DNA of 64,000 bases from CAWKDG01 sp963848355 (GCA_963848355.1 CAWKDG010000012.1:744001-808000); one strand, 5' to 3'; shown: positions 15,757 to 25,145, counted from the first letter of the stretch. Notes: generated by a model not told the origin, from the letters alone. Made by a program: numbers and translations.

Positions 15757-18291
15757 ATGACGGCAGTGCCCTCGTCCATCGGTACGCCCTCCGTCGTCGA
15801 CTACGGCCTCGAATCGGGGTTGAACACCCAGCAGATCATCGACGCCGAGCTCCAGCCCTACCAGGAGCCCGAGACGGATCTGCAGAACGAGCAGACCACG
15901 ATCAACTCGAACGTGGCCGACTATCAGCAGATCAACAGCGATCTGATGACACTCCAGACCGACGCCTCGAGCCTCGCCACCTCGAGCGGCTGGAACGCCC
16001 GGCAGGCGACGTCGTCCGACAACAGCGTGGCCACGGCCAACGCCGCCGCCGGCACCCCGGCCGGCTCGCTGCAGTTCGTGGTCCAGCAACTGGCCACCGC
16101 CAGCTCGCTCGTCTCCTCGGGGACCGTCGCCTCGACGTCGCAGATCGTCGACTCGAACCCGTCGCTGCTCGTGGCCCAGGGCGGCGCGCTCGGGTTCGCC
16201 AGCCTGGCGGCGGGAACGGGGCTCACCCTCGGCTCGCACTCGATCGAGGTCACCCAGTCCTCGGAGGCGGCCTCGACCACCGGGACCGTCGGTCTCGGTC
16301 CGCAGACCTCGGGAATCACGATCACGACCGGCTCCAACGACACCGTGGCCGTGAACGTCGACGGCACCACCTACAACCTCACACTGGCCGCCAGCCCTGC
16401 CGGCGGTTACAGCGGTAGCACTCTGCTCACGGCCGTCCAGAACGCCATCTCGTCGGCGGGCGCCTCCGGCGTCCTCCAGGCCGGCTACGACGCCAACGGC
16501 AAGCTGATCCTCTCCACCGTCGATCAAGGTTCGAGCCAGAACCTGCAGGTGACAGGCGGCGACGCGCTCGGCACCCTGGGGCTGTCGACCATGGCCAGCG
16601 CCTCGACCGGTGTGGACGGGGTGGTCAGCGTCGACGGCACCTCCAACACCCTGAGCACCGTCACCCCCGGTGGCCCGGTCACATTGAACGGCCCCGGAGG
16701 CGCCCAGATCACGGGGACCATCGAAGCGGCCTCGTCGCAGGCTCTGGCCAACAGCTCCCTGCTCACGAGCGGTTCGATCACCGCCACCAACGTCTCCACC
16801 GGCAACGGATCACTGGCCGACATCGTCACCAACATCAATGCCGCCGGGCTCGGCGTGACCGCCTCGGCCGTGCAGGCGGGGCCGGACCAGTACCTCCTGC
16901 AGCTGTCGTCGTCCACCACCGGCACGGACTCGGCGCTGTCGATGGACCTGAACGCTTTCTCCTCGTCGTCCCTCGGCGCCATGAACGTGGCCTCGGCAGG
17001 GAAGAACGCAGTGGTCCTCGTGGGCGGAGTCGGCGGCTACGCCCTGCAGTCCCAGACCAACTCCGTGAGCGGCCTCCTCCCCGGTCTCTCCATCAGCCTC
17101 CTGTCCGCCAGTGCCGACCCCGTCACGGTGACGGTCTCCCCCGATGCGTCGGCCGCCACCACGGCCGTGCAGAATGTGGTGGACGACGCCAATGCCGTCC
17201 TGTCCGACATCCAGACCGACGCCGGCTACAACGCGCAGACCAAGACGGGCGGGCCCCTCATGGGATCGGCCGTCCTGCAGACGGTGACGAACGAGATCCA
17301 GTCGATCTTCGCCTCGGTGTCGGGCTCGTCGACTCTCGGCAATGCGCTCAACCTGGGCATCAGCTTGAGCAACGGTCAGCTCCAGTTCAACAAGTCGACC
17401 TTCGAGGCGGCCTACGCCGCCAACCCGGCGCAGGTCGCCGCCATGTTCACCCAGGACGGCACGTTCTCGCCGGCATCCCCGTCGTACACGGGTGAGGTCT
17501 CGTTGTCGTTCGCCGGCGACACCACGCAGACCGGCACCTACGACGTCCAGATCAGCCAGTCGGCGGCGCAGGCCACCGACACCGGCGCCGTCCTGGCTTC
17601 GGGATCGGTCTCGGCCGCCGAGCAGCTGACGGTGACGATGGGAACGAACTCGGCCCAGTACAGCACCTCGAACGGAGAGAGCCTCACCGACGTGGCCGCC
17701 GGCTTGAACGCCGCCTTCGCCTCAGCCGGCATGGCGGTGTCGGCCCAGATCGTCAACGGCGGCCAACAGCTCGTGCTCACGTCGGACGACTACGGGAGCC
17801 AGTCCACCTTCACCGTCGCCTCCACCAATTCGGGGGCGGGTTCCACGGGCCTCGCCGGTACGTTCACCGGCACCGACGTGGCCGGGACCATCAACGGCGT
17901 GGTCGCCACCGGGCAGGGCCAATTCCTGAACGCACCATCGTCCGATCCCACTCTGGCCGGCCTCTCGGTCCAGGTGACGACACCGAACATCTCCTCGCTC
18001 ACCGACCTGGGGTCGCTCACCTACCAACCGGGCATCGCCCAGTCGCTCTCGACGCTGGCCACCGCCATGTCGGACCCCACCAAGGGTGAGATCACGCAGA
18101 CCGTCCAGAACATGCAGAGCCAGTCCACCGGCCTGAACAGTCAGATCGCCTTCTACGCCAACATCGTCTCCCAGGAACAGAAGATGCTCCTGAACCAGTA
18201 CGCCAATCTGGAAGAGACCATCGGGACCCTCAAGAACCAGGGTTCGGCCCTGACCGCCGAACTGTCCCAGATCTCCGCCAACGGCGCGTAG
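15757..18291 (+). CDS. fliD: Flagellar filament cap protein FliD
   Basis: FliD caps the growing filament and helps flagellin fold. The start has the FliD pattern (YGLESGLNTQQIIDAELQPYQ, then paired coiled-coil segments) and the last 90 residues form the expected C-terminal helices with QSTGLNSQIAFYANIVSQEQ. At 844 residues it is well above the usual 450-700, with a Ser/Thr/Gly-rich middle made of several beta-type FliD insert domains. The ATG follows an AGGGAGG site. It heads fliD-fliS-fliT-like. Confidence 0.93.
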   Translation: MTAVPSSIGTPSVVDYGLESGLNTQQIIDAELQPYQEPETDLQNEQTTINSNVADYQQINSDLMTLQTDASSLATSSGWNARQATSSDNSVATANAAAGTPAGSLQFVVQQLATASSLVSSGTVASTSQIVDSNPSLLVAQGGALGFASLAAGTGLTLGSHSIEVTQSSEAASTTGTVGLGPQTSGITITTGSNDTVAVNVDGTTYNLTLAASPAGGYSGSTLLTAVQNAISSAGASGVLQAGYDANGKLILSTVDQGSSQNLQVTGGDALGTLGLSTMASASTGVDGVVSVDGTSNTLSTVTPGGPVTLNGPGGAQITGTIEAASSQALANSSLLTSGSITATNVSTGNGSLADIVTNINAAGLGVTASAVQAGPDQYLLQLSSSTTGTDSALSMDLNAFSSSSLGAMNVASAGKNAVVLVGGVGGYALQSQTNSVSGLLPGLSISLLSASADPVTVTVSPDASAATTAVQNVVDDANAVLSDIQTDAGYNAQTKTGGPLMGSAVLQTVTNEIQSIFASVSGSSTLGNALNLGISLSNGQLQFNKSTFEAAYAANPAQVAAMFTQDGTFSPASPSYTGEVSLSFAGDTTQTGTYDVQISQSAAQATDTGAVLASGSVSAAEQLTVTMGTNSAQYSTSNGESLTDVAAGLNAAFASAGMAVSAQIVNGGQQLVLTSDDYGSQSTFTVASTNSGAGSTGLAGTFTGTDVAGTINGVVATGQGQFLNAPSSDPTLAGLSVQVTTPNISSLTDLGSLTYQPGIAQSLSTLATAMSDPTKGEITQTVQNMQSQSTGLNSQIAFYANIVSQEQKMLLNQYANLEETIGTLKNQGSALTAELSQISANGA

Positions 18292-18311
18292 AGCCGGCGA
18301 ACGGGGATGGC

Positions 18312-18746
18312 ATGACGGCGGGCCAGGCGGCGAAGCTGCGGCAGCGCTACCTCGCCGACGCCATCGAGACGGCGGCACCGGCGGTGCGGCTGACGATGCT
18401 CTACGACGCGCTGGAGCTCGATCTCCAACGGGCCGACACCGCCTTCGAGACGGGGGACATCAAGGGCATCAACGACAATCTCGTGCACGCCCAGGCCATC
18501 CTCCTGACCCTGCGCGACACGATCAAACCGGAGCTGTGGGACGGCGCCCCCCGTCTGATCGCGCTCTACGACTTCTTCCTCGGCGAGCTTCTCGGCGCCA
18601 ATCTCACCAAGGACCGGCCGCGGGCCGCCTCGGTCGCGGAGCTCATCGGACGCGTCGGAGACGCGTGGCGCAAGGCGGCGGTGGACGCCGCGGTCGAAGG
18701 AGGCGTGGTGGTCGAGCGAGGGGAGCGTGTCGGTGGGGTGGCCTGA
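18312..18746 (+). CDS. fliS: Flagellin export chaperone FliS
   Basis: FliS binds the C-terminal helix of flagellin before export. The 144-residue protein has the family pattern: RQRYLADAIETAAPAVRLTMLYDALELDLQ near the N-terminus (residues 10-39), then NDNLVHAQAILLTLRDTI and a DFFLGELLGANL segment. The final 20 residues are unusual and overlap the next gene by 20 bp. It follows fliD by 20 bp. Confidence 0.93.
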   Translation: MTAGQAAKLRQRYLADAIETAAPAVRLTMLYDALELDLQRADTAFETGDIKGINDNLVHAQAILLTLRDTIKPELWDGAPRLIALYDFFLGELLGANLTKDRPRAASVAELIGRVGDAWRKAAVDAAVEGGVVVERGERVGGVA

Positions 18747-19008
18747 GGTGCTCGACGACATCGAAGAGCGACTGGTCGACGTGGACCGGGAGCTGACAAC
18801 GGGGGGACCGGCGGTGTCCCCGTTCGCGTTGCCCGCCGGTCTCGGACCCCTCCCGGCCGATCTCCGTGAGCGGGCGAGGCAGGCGCTGCGCCAGACCCGG
18901 GTCCAACAGGCCGAGGCCGAGCAGGCACGGGACCGGATCGGCGATGCCCTGCGCCCCGGCCGGACCGCCACCCGGGAGCCGGCCGCCTACCTCGACACCT
19001 GGATCTGA
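18727..19008 (+). CDS. Small helical protein, FliT-like by position
   Basis: The 93-residue product is predicted helical, with an acidic N-terminal helix (DDIEERLVDVDREL) and a C-terminal coiled-coil-like helix (residues 45-78). Size, shape and location directly after fliS are those of the FliD chaperone FliT. Sequence alone does not prove this. The GTG start overlaps the end of fliS, so translation is coupled. Confidence 0.6.
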   Translation: MSVGWPEVLDDIEERLVDVDRELTTGGPAVSPFALPAGLGPLPADLRERARQALRQTRVQQAEAEQARDRIGDALRPGRTATREPAAYLDTWI

Positions 19009-19052
19009 GCACCGGCGGCGACTGCCGCGTCGCGCCCGGCCGGGACGTCCGA

Positions 19053-19391
19053 CTACAGCGTCGTATCGATGCGGCGACGTCGGGAGGACCCGCCGTCGGC
19101 CGCGGTGCGACGGTAGCGGGCGATGGAGTCGTCGGTCACGAAGTCCGACGTCAACAGGCCGGCGCCGGTGCCGTCGACGGCCTCGGAGCGGCGGCGGCGG
19201 CGCTCACGAAGACGCCGACGTTCACGACGGCGCCATCCGGCTCCGCTGTCGTTCTCCAGGTCGTAGATGTTGATGGCCTGGGCCAGGAGGCTGTACGACC
19301 GCTCCACCAGCGCGATGGCCTCGAAGTCTGACTCCGTGCTCTGCGCCTTGGCCAACAACTTGGCCGCCGTCTGAACGAGCTCCCGGCTCAT
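19053..19391 (-). CDS. Small protein with DUF2786-like N-terminus
   Basis: The 112-residue product begins with a helical segment (residues 9-44: TAAKLLAKAQSTESDF, then an ALVERSYSLLAQAI helix) resembling DUF2786. It continues with a strongly basic Arg stretch (near 52-68) and a polar tail. The ATG at 19391 follows a good AGGAGA site, which favours it over upstream starts in the same frame. The Arg-rich part suggests nucleic-acid contact; the function is unknown. It stands alone on the minus strand between fliD-fliS-fliT-like and the next rightward pair. Confidence 0.55.
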   Translation of the reverse strand: MSRELVQTAAKLLAKAQSTESDFEAIALVERSYSLLAQAINIYDLENDSGAGWRRRERRRLRERRRRRSEAVDGTGAGLLTSDFVTDDSIARYRRTAADGGSSRRRRIDTTL

Positions 19392-19627
19392 GGCACCGTC
19401 TCCTGCGTCGTGCCTCTCGACCCTTCCATCCACGCTTGCACAGCCGCGGCTGGAGAAAGGCGCCGCCGGGGCGTGTTGGGACGCTGTTGGGACTAGATCA
19501 AACGCGGCGCGGCCGATGTATCGGAGAAGGCGCTGCCCGGTCAGCGTCGTTGACGTTTCTCGTGGACACGGGGGCACTGCGCCACCAGGCGGTGGCACTC
19601 CCGGGCGACCACCTTGGAGACACCGAC

Positions 19628-20149
19628 ATGGCCAGCGGCGGAACGAAGAAGCGTGTCGGTGAGGGAGCGCACGTCGAGCCCCGGTCACGCACGGGCCTCG
19701 TCATCGACCAGCTCCTGTCGCGGGGACCGCTCCTCGGCAGACCGACGGCCGGGGGCGACCCGTGGACGGCCGTCTCACCTGTTCTGCGGGCCACGTCGCC
19801 CTCCCTGCTGGCGGGACACCTGACGTGGCTGGTGGCCCGCACCCCGTCGGAGGACCACCTGTGGCCGCACCGGACCGCCATCGAGGACCAGACGCGCATC
19901 CTGATCCGCGCCCTGGACGAGAGCGACGGGGATGAGGTCGTGTCCCCGGCCCTGGCCCGGTCCTGGACGGTGGACGCCGTCGACGACCACGACGAGGACG
20001 TCGTCCGCTACGCGTCGGACCTCGGACGGGTGACGGAGGGCCACCCCGACGACTCGCCCTACCTGGCCCTGGCCCGCAGCGCCGCCGTGATCGCCGACGA
20101 GATCCTCGACCACCGCGGCACGACCATGCCGCGGCGTCGGTTCACCTGA
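19628..20149 (+). CDS. Uncharacterised soluble protein
   Basis: The 173-residue product is acidic and probably soluble, without membrane segments or a motif I recognise. Its middle (LLAGHLTWLVARTPSEDHLW) and C-terminal half look helical. The ATG at 19628 follows a GGAG. It sits 9 bp before the next rightward gene, so the two are probably co-transcribed. A -10-like GCCGATGT lies about 110 bp upstream but its -35 is poor. Confidence 0.5.
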   Translation: MASGGTKKRVGEGAHVEPRSRTGLVIDQLLSRGPLLGRPTAGGDPWTAVSPVLRATSPSLLAGHLTWLVARTPSEDHLWPHRTAIEDQTRILIRALDESDGDEVVSPALARSWTVDAVDDHDEDVVRYASDLGRVTEGHPDDSPYLALARSAAVIADEILDHRGTTMPRRRFT

Positions 20150-20158
20150 GGAACGGTC

Positions 20159-21001
20159 GTGTCTCCGTCGCGCCCCGGCCATCTGCCGGCCGTCGCCTCG
20201 ACGACCTCGATGCCGGCCGCCCGGGGCCGGCGCCGCCGCGGTGGCCGGCCCGACGGCAGGGAGCGCTTCGGGCTGTCGCCGCACGCCGTGCGGCCCCTCT
20301 TCGGCGCCTGGACCGGGCCACGTCCCGGGATGGTGCCGATGTCCTGGGGGGCCGGCGTCGACGACGCGCCCTGCGCCCTGGCCGTCTACGAACCGGGCCT
20401 CTCGCGCGGCCAGAGGCTGCTCGCCCGCCTGGGGACGAGCCGGACCGTCGCCGTGGGGCTGCACCGGCGGCCCGTGAGCACGAAGGCCCTCGCCTGTGTG
20501 AGCGTCGGCGCCGTCACGGGCATGATGGTGGCGCAGCCCTTCGACGTCGTGACCTTCATGGCCCCGCTCTACGGTCTCGCTCTCGGGTCGCTCGGCGGTG
20601 CCGCCGGCTGGGTGGCCGTCCGGGGTCGACGGGCCACGACGATCGCCGTGGCCGACTGGCGGCCCCAGCTCGACGCCATCGGTCGGATCCTGGGCAATGC
20701 CGACCGCATCGGCCAGCCCTTCGTCTCCCCGCCCGCCTTGCGGACCGCTCTTCACTCCGCCCTGTGGCATGCGGTCAACGCCGTGGGTCAGCCCGGCGAC
20801 CACGAGGTCCTGGTGGCCTTCGACGAGCAGCTCGCCGCCCTGTGCGACGCCACCGAGGCGACCGTGGGCGAGCTCGAGTCACCGTCGATCGCCGACCGCA
20901 AGGCGGCGGTGTCCGAGCGCCTGGCCGCCGCCGTCAGCGAGCTCGAGCTGGCACCGACCGTTCTGCGTCAGGTCGACGCCGACGACGGGACCGCCGAGTA
21001 G
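20159..21001 (+). CDS. Uncharacterised protein with a central membrane hairpin
   Basis: The 280-residue product has a basic, Arg-rich N-terminus (about 1-40), a domain of 70 residues, a hydrophobic pair of helices at about 105-155, and a helical acidic C-terminal half. The membrane part with flanking soluble domains suggests an inner-membrane protein facing the cytoplasm. I recognise no family. It follows the previous gene by 9 bp. Its place inside the flagellar locus may point to motility, but nothing in the sequence proves it. Confidence 0.5.
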   Translation: MSPSRPGHLPAVASTTSMPAARGRRRRGGRPDGRERFGLSPHAVRPLFGAWTGPRPGMVPMSWGAGVDDAPCALAVYEPGLSRGQRLLARLGTSRTVAVGLHRRPVSTKALACVSVGAVTGMMVAQPFDVVTFMAPLYGLALGSLGGAAGWVAVRGRRATTIAVADWRPQLDAIGRILGNADRIGQPFVSPPALRTALHSALWHAVNAVGQPGDHEVLVAFDEQLAALCDATEATVGELESPSIADRKAAVSERLAAAVSELELAPTVLRQVDADDGTAE

Positions 21002-21056
21002 CAGCCTCGGGAGCACCGACGAGTGCGCCCGAACGCGCCCCGGTCGAGCTCGAGTC

Positions 21057-21725
21057 TCACGTCGGGTTGATCTCGAGGAGTTCGGTGATGATTCGTTGTT
21101 CGGTCTTGGCCACCGCGGAGCCGGTGCCGCCGCGCCCAGTTGTCCAGTGAGCGAGGTCCGACGCCGTCGAGCCGTGGTCATTGGGAAGACGAGGATCGGC
21201 ACCGGCGCGCAGGAGGGCCTCGACAGCAGCCGAACATCGGTTTCGGACCGCTCGATGCAGTGGTGTCACACCGCCGGCCGCGGCTGCGTCCGGATCGGCA
21301 CCCGCCTCGATGAGGTACAGGATGACATCCCTTTGGCGTGTGGGGTTCCAACTGACCGAGCCGGGGACGCCGATCACCGCCGCGTGGAGCGGCTCGGCGC
21401 CCCGCCGGTTTCTGGCCCGAACGTCCGCACCGCGTGTGATCAGGTCTCGTGCCATGTCCGAGTCGTAACTGAAACCTGCCGCATGCAGCGCGGTGTCACC
21501 TTCGTAGACCTGCGCCAGACGCTCGGCGAGGAAGAACTTGTCGCGCCGCGCCAGTGTGGCCGTCGCCAACGATGGCGAGGCGTCGAGAAGGTCCACCGCC
21601 GCGGTGCGTTCGAGGTTTGCGATCGCCACCAGCAACCGCCTGAGGTCAGTTGTGCCAGCCACGGCATTCAGGCCATCGCGTCGGCGAACGCCGGAGCGAG
21701 CGGCGTCGCGTACCGACCCATGCAT
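21057..21725 (-). CDS. Ankyrin-repeat protein
   Basis: The 222-residue product contains ankyrin repeats from about residue 70: GDTALHAAGFSYDSDMARDL, then GAEPLHAAVIG, then GGVTPLHRAVRNRCSAAVEA, and a last degenerate unit. Each shows the TPLHxA turn and the G-A-D-P loop. It has no signal peptide. The start has no clear ribosome site, and codon use looks less GC-rich than its neighbours. Both suggest transfer from elsewhere. It is a protein-binding module with unknown partner. Confidence 0.8.
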   Translation of the reverse strand: MHGSVRDAARSGVRRRDGLNAVAGTTDLRRLLVAIANLERTAAVDLLDASPSLATATLARRDKFFLAERLAQVYEGDTALHAAGFSYDSDMARDLITRGADVRARNRRGAEPLHAAVIGVPGSVSWNPTRQRDVILYLIEAGADPDAAAAGGVTPLHRAVRNRCSAAVEALLRAGADPRLPNDHGSTASDLAHWTTGRGGTGSAVAKTEQRIITELLEINPT

Positions 21726-21796
21726 CGGTCGGAAGCGCCAGCCCCGACGGCAAAGCTCACGATCGGAAGACTAGCGAGAGCGAGGACCCTTCCGTC

Positions 21797-22897
21797 CTAG
21801 GCCACCAGGGCGCTCGTCGGGCGCTGGTGCACCTTGCCCGAGGACTTCACCACGGCCGGCAGGGTGAAGACGAAGGCGAGGACCCGGGCGACGGCGACGT
21901 ACAGCTCGCGGGGGACGTAGGCGTCGATCTCACAAGCGGCGTAGATGGCCTGAGCCAGTGGGCGGTCCTCGATGATGGGGACGCCGTGCCGAGTCGCCTC
22001 GGCCCGTATCCGCAGGGCCACGTCGTCGGCACCCTTGGCCACGACCTGGGGGGCGTGACCGTGACCGGCCTGATAGCGCAGGGCCACGGCGAAGTGGGTG
22101 GGGTTGGTGATGACGACGTCGGCACCGGCGACGGCGGCCATCATGCGGGTGCGGCTCAGCCGGATCTGCTGGCGCCGCCTCTCGCGCCGGACCAGCGGGT
22201 CGCCGTCAGCCTGACGGGCCTCGTCCTTCACTTCCTGCTTGGTCATCTTGAGGCTCTTGTTGTGGCGGTGGCGCTGGACGGCGTAGTCGAGCACAGCCAG
22301 CAGGAGGCCGACGAGGGCGACGTCGCGTACCAGGCCGAGCATGGTGGAGCCGGCGTAGGCGACCACCGGCGTCATGTCGACGGGCTGGGTACCGACGAGC
22401 TTGTCGCCCAACCCGAAGACGATCTTGTAGGCGATCACGACCAGGACCGAGATCTTCAGGAACTGTTTGACCAGCTGCCACAGCGACTGGGTCGAGAAGA
22501 GGCGCTTCAAACCGGCCATCGGATTGAGGCGGTCGAACTTGGGCTTGGCCGCCTCCAACGAGACCAGACCGCCCGTCTGGGCCATGTCGGACAGAAGACT
22601 GATGACGGCGGCGGCACCGGCCACGGGTAGGACGAGAGAGAGCACGTCGCCGAGGCCCGTCTCGAGCACCCCCATGGCTCCGGCGGGACTGGGCGCCGTC
22701 ATCACGTTGGCCACCCGGCCGAACAGGTCCGTGAGCCGGGCCTCGCCCGTGCGCAGGAGGACGGGGATGAGCATGGTGCCGGCCAGGGCGACGATCCATC
22801 CCGACACGTCCTTCGACTTGGCGACCTGCCCCTTCTTGCGCGCCTTGCTCTTGCGTTTGGGAGTCGGCTTCTCTGTTTTGTTGTCGTTCTTCCCCAT
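21797..22897 (-). CDS. flhB: Flagellar export switch protein FlhB
   Basis: FlhB switches the export machine from rod/hook to filament substrates through autocleavage. The 366-residue protein has a basic N-terminus (KNDNKTEKPTPKRKSKARKK), four membrane segments to about residue 215, and the cleavage motif N265-P-T-H268 in a complete C-terminal domain (TNPTHFAVALRY). It is the last gene of the leftward fliM-to-flhB operon, 3 bp after fliR. Confidence 0.96.
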   Translation of the reverse strand: MGKNDNKTEKPTPKRKSKARKKGQVAKSKDVSGWIVALAGTMLIPVLLRTGEARLTDLFGRVANVMTAPSPAGAMGVLETGLGDVLSLVLPVAGAAAVISLLSDMAQTGGLVSLEAAKPKFDRLNPMAGLKRLFSTQSLWQLVKQFLKISVLVVIAYKIVFGLGDKLVGTQPVDMTPVVAYAGSTMLGLVRDVALVGLLLAVLDYAVQRHRHNKSLKMTKQEVKDEARQADGDPLVRRERRRQQIRLSRTRMMAAVAGADVVITNPTHFAVALRYQAGHGHAPQVVAKGADDVALRIRAEATRHGVPIIEDRPLAQAIYAACEIDAYVPRELYVAVARVLAFVFTLPAVVKSSGKVHQRPTSALVA

Positions 22898-22900
22898 CGG

Positions 22901-23668
22901 TCAGTGACCGCCGAGGAGGACACCGGTGTCCTGCAGGGCGCGCGACACCAGGTTGTTGACGTAGCCGGGGAGCACCTTGATGCCGACGGCCACGAAGAGC
23001 AGTGACAGCAACGCCTGGATGGGGAAGCCGAGGATCCAGACGTTGATCTGCGGAGCCGCCTTCGAGAGCATGGCCAGGGCGATCTGGGTGGTGAAGAGGA
23101 CGACGATGATGGGAGCGGCGATCTCGAGCGTCGCCGTGAAGAAGGTGGCCAGGTCGGAGCTGAGCACGTTGGAGGCGGTGGCCGCCGAGGACAGGGTCAG
23201 GCCGGCGGCGCCGAACGACGTCTCGAAACCCCGCACCAGGAGAAGCTCGCCGTTGGTGACGAAGAGCAGCACCATGCCCACCTGCTCGTAGAACTGACCG
23301 ATCATCGGAGTCTGGTTCTCCGACAGGGGGTCGACGGCGGGCGGAAGGTTGAGACCACCGAAGAGGTCGACCATGCTACCGGCGGCGGTGACGGCGCTGA
23401 TGAGGATCATCACCGACAAGCCGAGAGCGGCGCCGGTGAAGATCTGGAGAACGACAGCGCCGATGAGCCCGGCGGTGTCGGTGGGGATGTGGGTGTGGGC
23501 GATCTGGGGAACGGCGAGGATGCCGAGGCCCCCGGCGATCCCGATCAGGGCCATCCGGGGCACGACGGTCTTGTTCGAGAACGGGGGAACGACGACGAGC
23601 CAGGCCAGGGCCCGGATGAAGGCCAGGAAGAAGGCCAGCAGCCAGATCGGATCGACGTTCAGCTGCAC
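22901..23668 (-). CDS. fliR: Flagellar export gate protein FliR
   Basis: FliR is part of the export gate with FliP and FliQ. The 255-residue protein is almost entirely hydrophobic, with about six membrane segments and the family patterns FIRALAWLVVVPPFSNK near residue 18 and DLFGGLNLPPAVDPLSENQT in the middle. It lies 16 bp after fliQ and 3 bp before flhB. Confidence 0.94.
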   Translation of the reverse strand: MQLNVDPIWLLAFFLAFIRALAWLVVVPPFSNKTVVPRMALIGIAGGLGILAVPQIAHTHIPTDTAGLIGAVVLQIFTGAALGLSVMILISAVTAAGSMVDLFGGLNLPPAVDPLSENQTPMIGQFYEQVGMVLLFVTNGELLLVRGFETSFGAAGLTLSSAATASNVLSSDLATFFTATLEIAAPIIVVLFTTQIALAMLSKAAPQINVWILGFPIQALLSLLFVAVGIKVLPGYVNNLVSRALQDTGVLLGGH

Positions 23669-23684
23669 GGGGTGCTCCCGGCCC

Positions 23685-23939
23685 TCAACTACCGATGAGT
23701 GAGCTCGCCTGGCTGAACAGCTGCGTGACGTAGGCGGTGAACTGACCGAGCATCCAGTGCCCGGCGATCATGAACACGAGGGCGATACCGATCAACTTGG
23801 GGACGAAGGTCAGCGTCACCTCCTGGATCTGGGTCACCGACTGGAACAACGAGACGGTGAGGCCGATGACCAGGCTGGTCAGCAGGATGGGCAGGGCCAA
23901 TTCGGCCGTCATCGTCATCGCCCCGGTGGCGATGTCCAT
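23685..23939 (-). CDS. fliQ: Flagellar export gate protein FliQ
   Basis: The 84-residue product has two membrane helices. It carries the conserved loop SLFQSVTQIQEVTLTFVPK, which defines FliQ. The ATG at 23939 gives the standard length; the open frame further upstream is a shadow of fliP. FliQ joins FliP and FliR in the gate. It is 14 bp downstream of fliP. Confidence 0.93.
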   Translation of the reverse strand: MDIATGAMTMTAELALPILLTSLVIGLTVSLFQSVTQIQEVTLTFVPKLIGIALVFMIAGHWMLGQFTAYVTQLFSQASSLIGS

Positions 23940-23953
23940 CAGGTGGCCCTCGT

Positions 23954-24637
23954 TCACCGGAAGCTGACCACCAGGGAGTGGGTCACGAGGACCCAGCCGT
24001 TGACCATGACGAAGAGAAGGAGCTTGAAGGGGAGCGAGACGAGAGTGGGCGGAAGCATGACCACACCCATGGACATCAGGGTGGAGGAGACGACGAGGTC
24101 GATGATGAGGAAGGGGATGAAGATGACGAAACCGATGATGAAGCCGCTCTTGAGCTCCGAAAGCAGGAAGGCGGGGATGATGGCGGCCAGCGAGGCCTTC
24201 TGCGGAGCGGTCGGATGCTGGTTGTCGACGGCCGTGGTGAGGGCCAGCTCCTCGTCCCCGGTCTGCTTCAGCATCCAGGTCTTGAGCGGACGCTGGGCGG
24301 CGTTGTAGGCCTGGGTGATCGAGTCCTTGCCGTGGAGATACGGCTGGAGCGCGTCGTGGTTCATCTGGTTGAGGGTGGGCGCCATGATGAAGAGGCTGAA
24401 GATGAGGGCCAACCCGGCGATGACCTGGTTGGGCGGGGTCGACTGCAGGCCGAGGGCCTGACGCGTCAGCCCGAAGACGATCACGATCCGGGTGAAGCCG
24501 GTGAGCAGGATGAGCAGCGACGGGGCGATGGCCAGCAGAGTGAGGCCGATGATGATGAGGACGCTCGTCGACGGCTTGGACAGGCTGTTGCCCAGATTGA
24601 TGTTGATCGAGGAGCCGGCGGCCAGGAGTGTCGTCAC
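23954..24637 (-). CDS. fliP: Flagellar export gate protein FliP
   Basis: FliP forms the core of the export gate. The 227-residue protein has the signature segments LLTGFTRIVIVFGLTRQALG and FLLSELKSGFIIGFVIFIPF with a periplasmic-type loop between. The start is GTG. Unlike many FliP proteins there is no obvious cleavable signal peptide before the first helix, although an upstream start cannot be fully excluded. It follows fliO by 17 bp. Confidence 0.95.
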   Translation of the reverse strand: MTTLLAAGSSININLGNSLSKPSTSVLIIIGLTLLAIAPSLLILLTGFTRIVIVFGLTRQALGLQSTPPNQVIAGLALIFSLFIMAPTLNQMNHDALQPYLHGKDSITQAYNAAQRPLKTWMLKQTGDEELALTTAVDNQHPTAPQKASLAAIIPAFLLSELKSGFIIGFVIFIPFLIIDLVVSSTLMSMGVVMLPPTLVSLPFKLLLFVMVNGWVLVTHSLVVSFR

Positions 24638-24654
24638 GGGAGAGGGAATCTGAC

Positions 24655-25140
24655 TCAGGCTCGACGCACGGTGCGGACGCGCATCTGCTCGATGGCCGAC
24701 TTCCAGACGGGGATGGACCCGTCCTCCGACGAGGTGGGGCCGTTCCCGCCCCGGAGCAACTGCAGACCACGGGGAGCGGCCTCGTGGTCGGCGACGACGA
24801 CGGGACCGTCGGTCTCGACCTCCCCGAGGAGGGTGACCTGACGCTGGGTCACGCCGAGCAGGTAGGTCTGCTTCCCGGCCGCCACCATGGCCACCTGGAC
24901 GCCCTTACCCAGGCTCTGGCGTCCGACCACGGCGACGCCGTGGGTTCGCGGGCCGTGGACGAGGGCCCGTCCGCCCCGGCCCTGGACGAACCGCGAGACG
25001 ACCTTGATCAGGAAGATGATGACGACGAGGCCGACGACCATCTGGATCAGGAGCGAGGAGGCGGAGACGCTCTGCGCCCCGGTCGAGCCGTGAGTGGCGG
25101 CGTGGTGGGCGAGCGCCACGGTGGACGTCAGGCGGGGCAC
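24655..25140 (-). CDS. fliO: Flagellar protein FliO
   Basis: FliO assists assembly of the FliPQR gate. The 161-residue protein has one membrane helix at about residues 28-48 (LLIQMVVGLVVIIFLIKVV) followed by a small cytoplasmic domain with the typical LGKGVQVAMVAAGKQTYLLG. A polar tail follows. It lies 5 bp after fliN, in the order fliM-N-O-P-Q-R found in many bacteria. Confidence 0.88.
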   Translation of the reverse strand: MPRLTSTVALAHHAATHGSTGAQSVSASSLLIQMVVGLVVIIFLIKVVSRFVQGRGGRALVHGPRTHGVAVVGRQSLGKGVQVAMVAAGKQTYLLGVTQRQVTLLGEVETDGPVVVADHEAAPRGLQLLRGGNGPTSSEDGSIPVWKSAIEQMRVRTVRRA

Positions 25141-25145
25141 CGGAC

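Noticed and set aside
19492..19519. ACTAG-N15-GCCGATGT upstream of the gene at 19628
   Set aside because: Good -10 half, poor -35 half and a long distance to the gene. Could be chance.
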